Source of the DNA: Methanosarcinales archaeon
GTDB taxonomy: Archaea > Halobacteriota > Syntropharchaeia > Alkanophagales > Methanospirareceae
Assembly: GCA_016649585.1 (NCBI GenBank)
Contig: JAENXH010000090.1
Location: forward strand, 1 to 5,887
DNA: 5,887 nt
Reading direction: 5' to 3'
The notes under the pieces were generated by a model that made no database searches, had not been told where the DNA came from, and was given only the letters and a program-made list of their open reading frames with translations. Shown here one piece after another: positions 5,663 through 5,887 of this stretch. Numbering within the stretch: the first letter of the stretch is position 1; the number at the start of each line of letters is the position of its first letter. Made by a program: the position numbers and the translations under genes.

Positions 5663-5706
5663 GTTGCAAGGAAAAAAGATGAAGAATGTCAGACTTGCAT
5701 GGAAAT

Positions 5707-5720
5707 GAAAAGCTTAAATG
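5707..5720 (+). promoter_or_regulatory. BRE/TATA promoter of the gene starting at 5751
   Basis: GAAAAGCTTAAATG has an A-rich BRE followed by CTTAAAT, a common archaeal TATA form. Its centre is about 35 nt before the ATG at 5751, giving a leader of about nine bases. A second AT-rich element, CTATAAATAA (5730-5739), lies only 17 nt before the ATG, too close for that start. It is more likely initiation-region sequence. Confidence 0.5.
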
Positions 5721-5750
5721 TCACTACTTCTATAAATAATATCTAAAAAA

Positions 5751-5887
5751 ATGCACAAGAAACTGCTGATTATTCCGGTTGCTCACAGCGAAGCCGAGAT
5801 GGGCTCGCTAAGTATGGATGTATCAAAGATAATAGAAGGAGTGATGGGCAAAGAGAGGAGGGAACGGCACAGAAAGGAGGTATCTAC
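5751..5887 (+). CDS. Unrecognised protein, N-terminal fragment (runs off the window)
   Basis: The first 45 codons of a + strand gene are visible, beginning MHKKLLIIPVAHSEAEMGSL and remaining open to the window edge. The start shows a short beta-strand-like hydrophobic segment (LLIIPV) followed by a conserved-looking H-S-E-A-E-M-G-S stretch, then a charged helix rich in Arg, Lys and Glu. That layout suggests a soluble nucleotide- or metal-binding fold, but I do not recognise the family and assign no function. An archaeal promoter lies at proper distance and codon use resembles the neighbours, so the gene is probably real. It diverges from the rhomboid gene across 119 nt. Confidence 0.7.
   Translation, partial: MHKKLLIIPVAHSEAEMGSLSMDVSKIIEGVMGKERRERHRKEVS

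Noticed and set aside
1..5887. Mobile element, CRISPR array or defence system
   Set aside because: No transposase or integrase, no terminal inverted repeats, no regularly spaced repeats and no defence-type domains were seen. The excisionase-like HTH is fused to a PRTase fold and is not a phage excisionase gene.

Overview
The window looks like ordinary chromosome from a euryarchaeote, possibly a methanogen or ANME-type relative; that narrower placement is a low-confidence inference. The archaeal evidence is an archaeal/eukaryotic-type prolyl-tRNA synthetase, a CTP-dependent riboflavin kinase with an N-terminal winged helix, a monofunctional archaeal RibB, a UPF0058 protein, a tRNA with no encoded CCA, and TATA boxes about 25-30 nt upstream of several start codons with almost no leader.

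Layout. Positions 1-233 hold no convincing gene but contain a short inverted repeat just before a + strand gene (234-950). That gene encodes an excisionase/MerR-like helix-turn-helix fused to a phosphoribosyltransferase fold, and it converges on proS (1105-2610, minus). Directly upstream of proS on the same strand lies tRNA-Thr(CGU) (2631-2702). Only 20 nt separate them and there is no room for a separate promoter, so the two are probably cotranscribed. A 200-nt divergent region then leads to a small UPF0058 gene (2905-3126, +). This converges on a minus-strand riboflavin operon, ribK/rbkR (4036-4749) followed by ribB (3313-4029), with 6 nt between the genes and a Shine-Dalgarno-like site for ribB inside the end of ribK. 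Upstream on the same strand is a rhomboid-family membrane protein with an N-terminal AN1 zinc finger (4822-5631). Diverging from it is the start of an unrecognised gene (5751 to the window end).

How they work together. RibK and RibB both act in flavin synthesis: RibB makes the four-carbon precursor and RibK phosphorylates riboflavin to FMN. The winged helix of RibK suggests it also regulates its own promoter. A perfect 7-bp inverted repeat, with half-sites 22 bp apart and spanning the TATA box and start codon, is a good operator candidate. tRNA-Thr and proS belong to translation. The other genes look like independent transcription units.

The sequence shows no mobile element, CRISPR array or defence island. 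The less ordinary items are the HTH-PRTase fusion with its upstream palindrome, the tRNA-Thr/proS arrangement, the RibK operator candidate and the AN1-rhomboid fusion.
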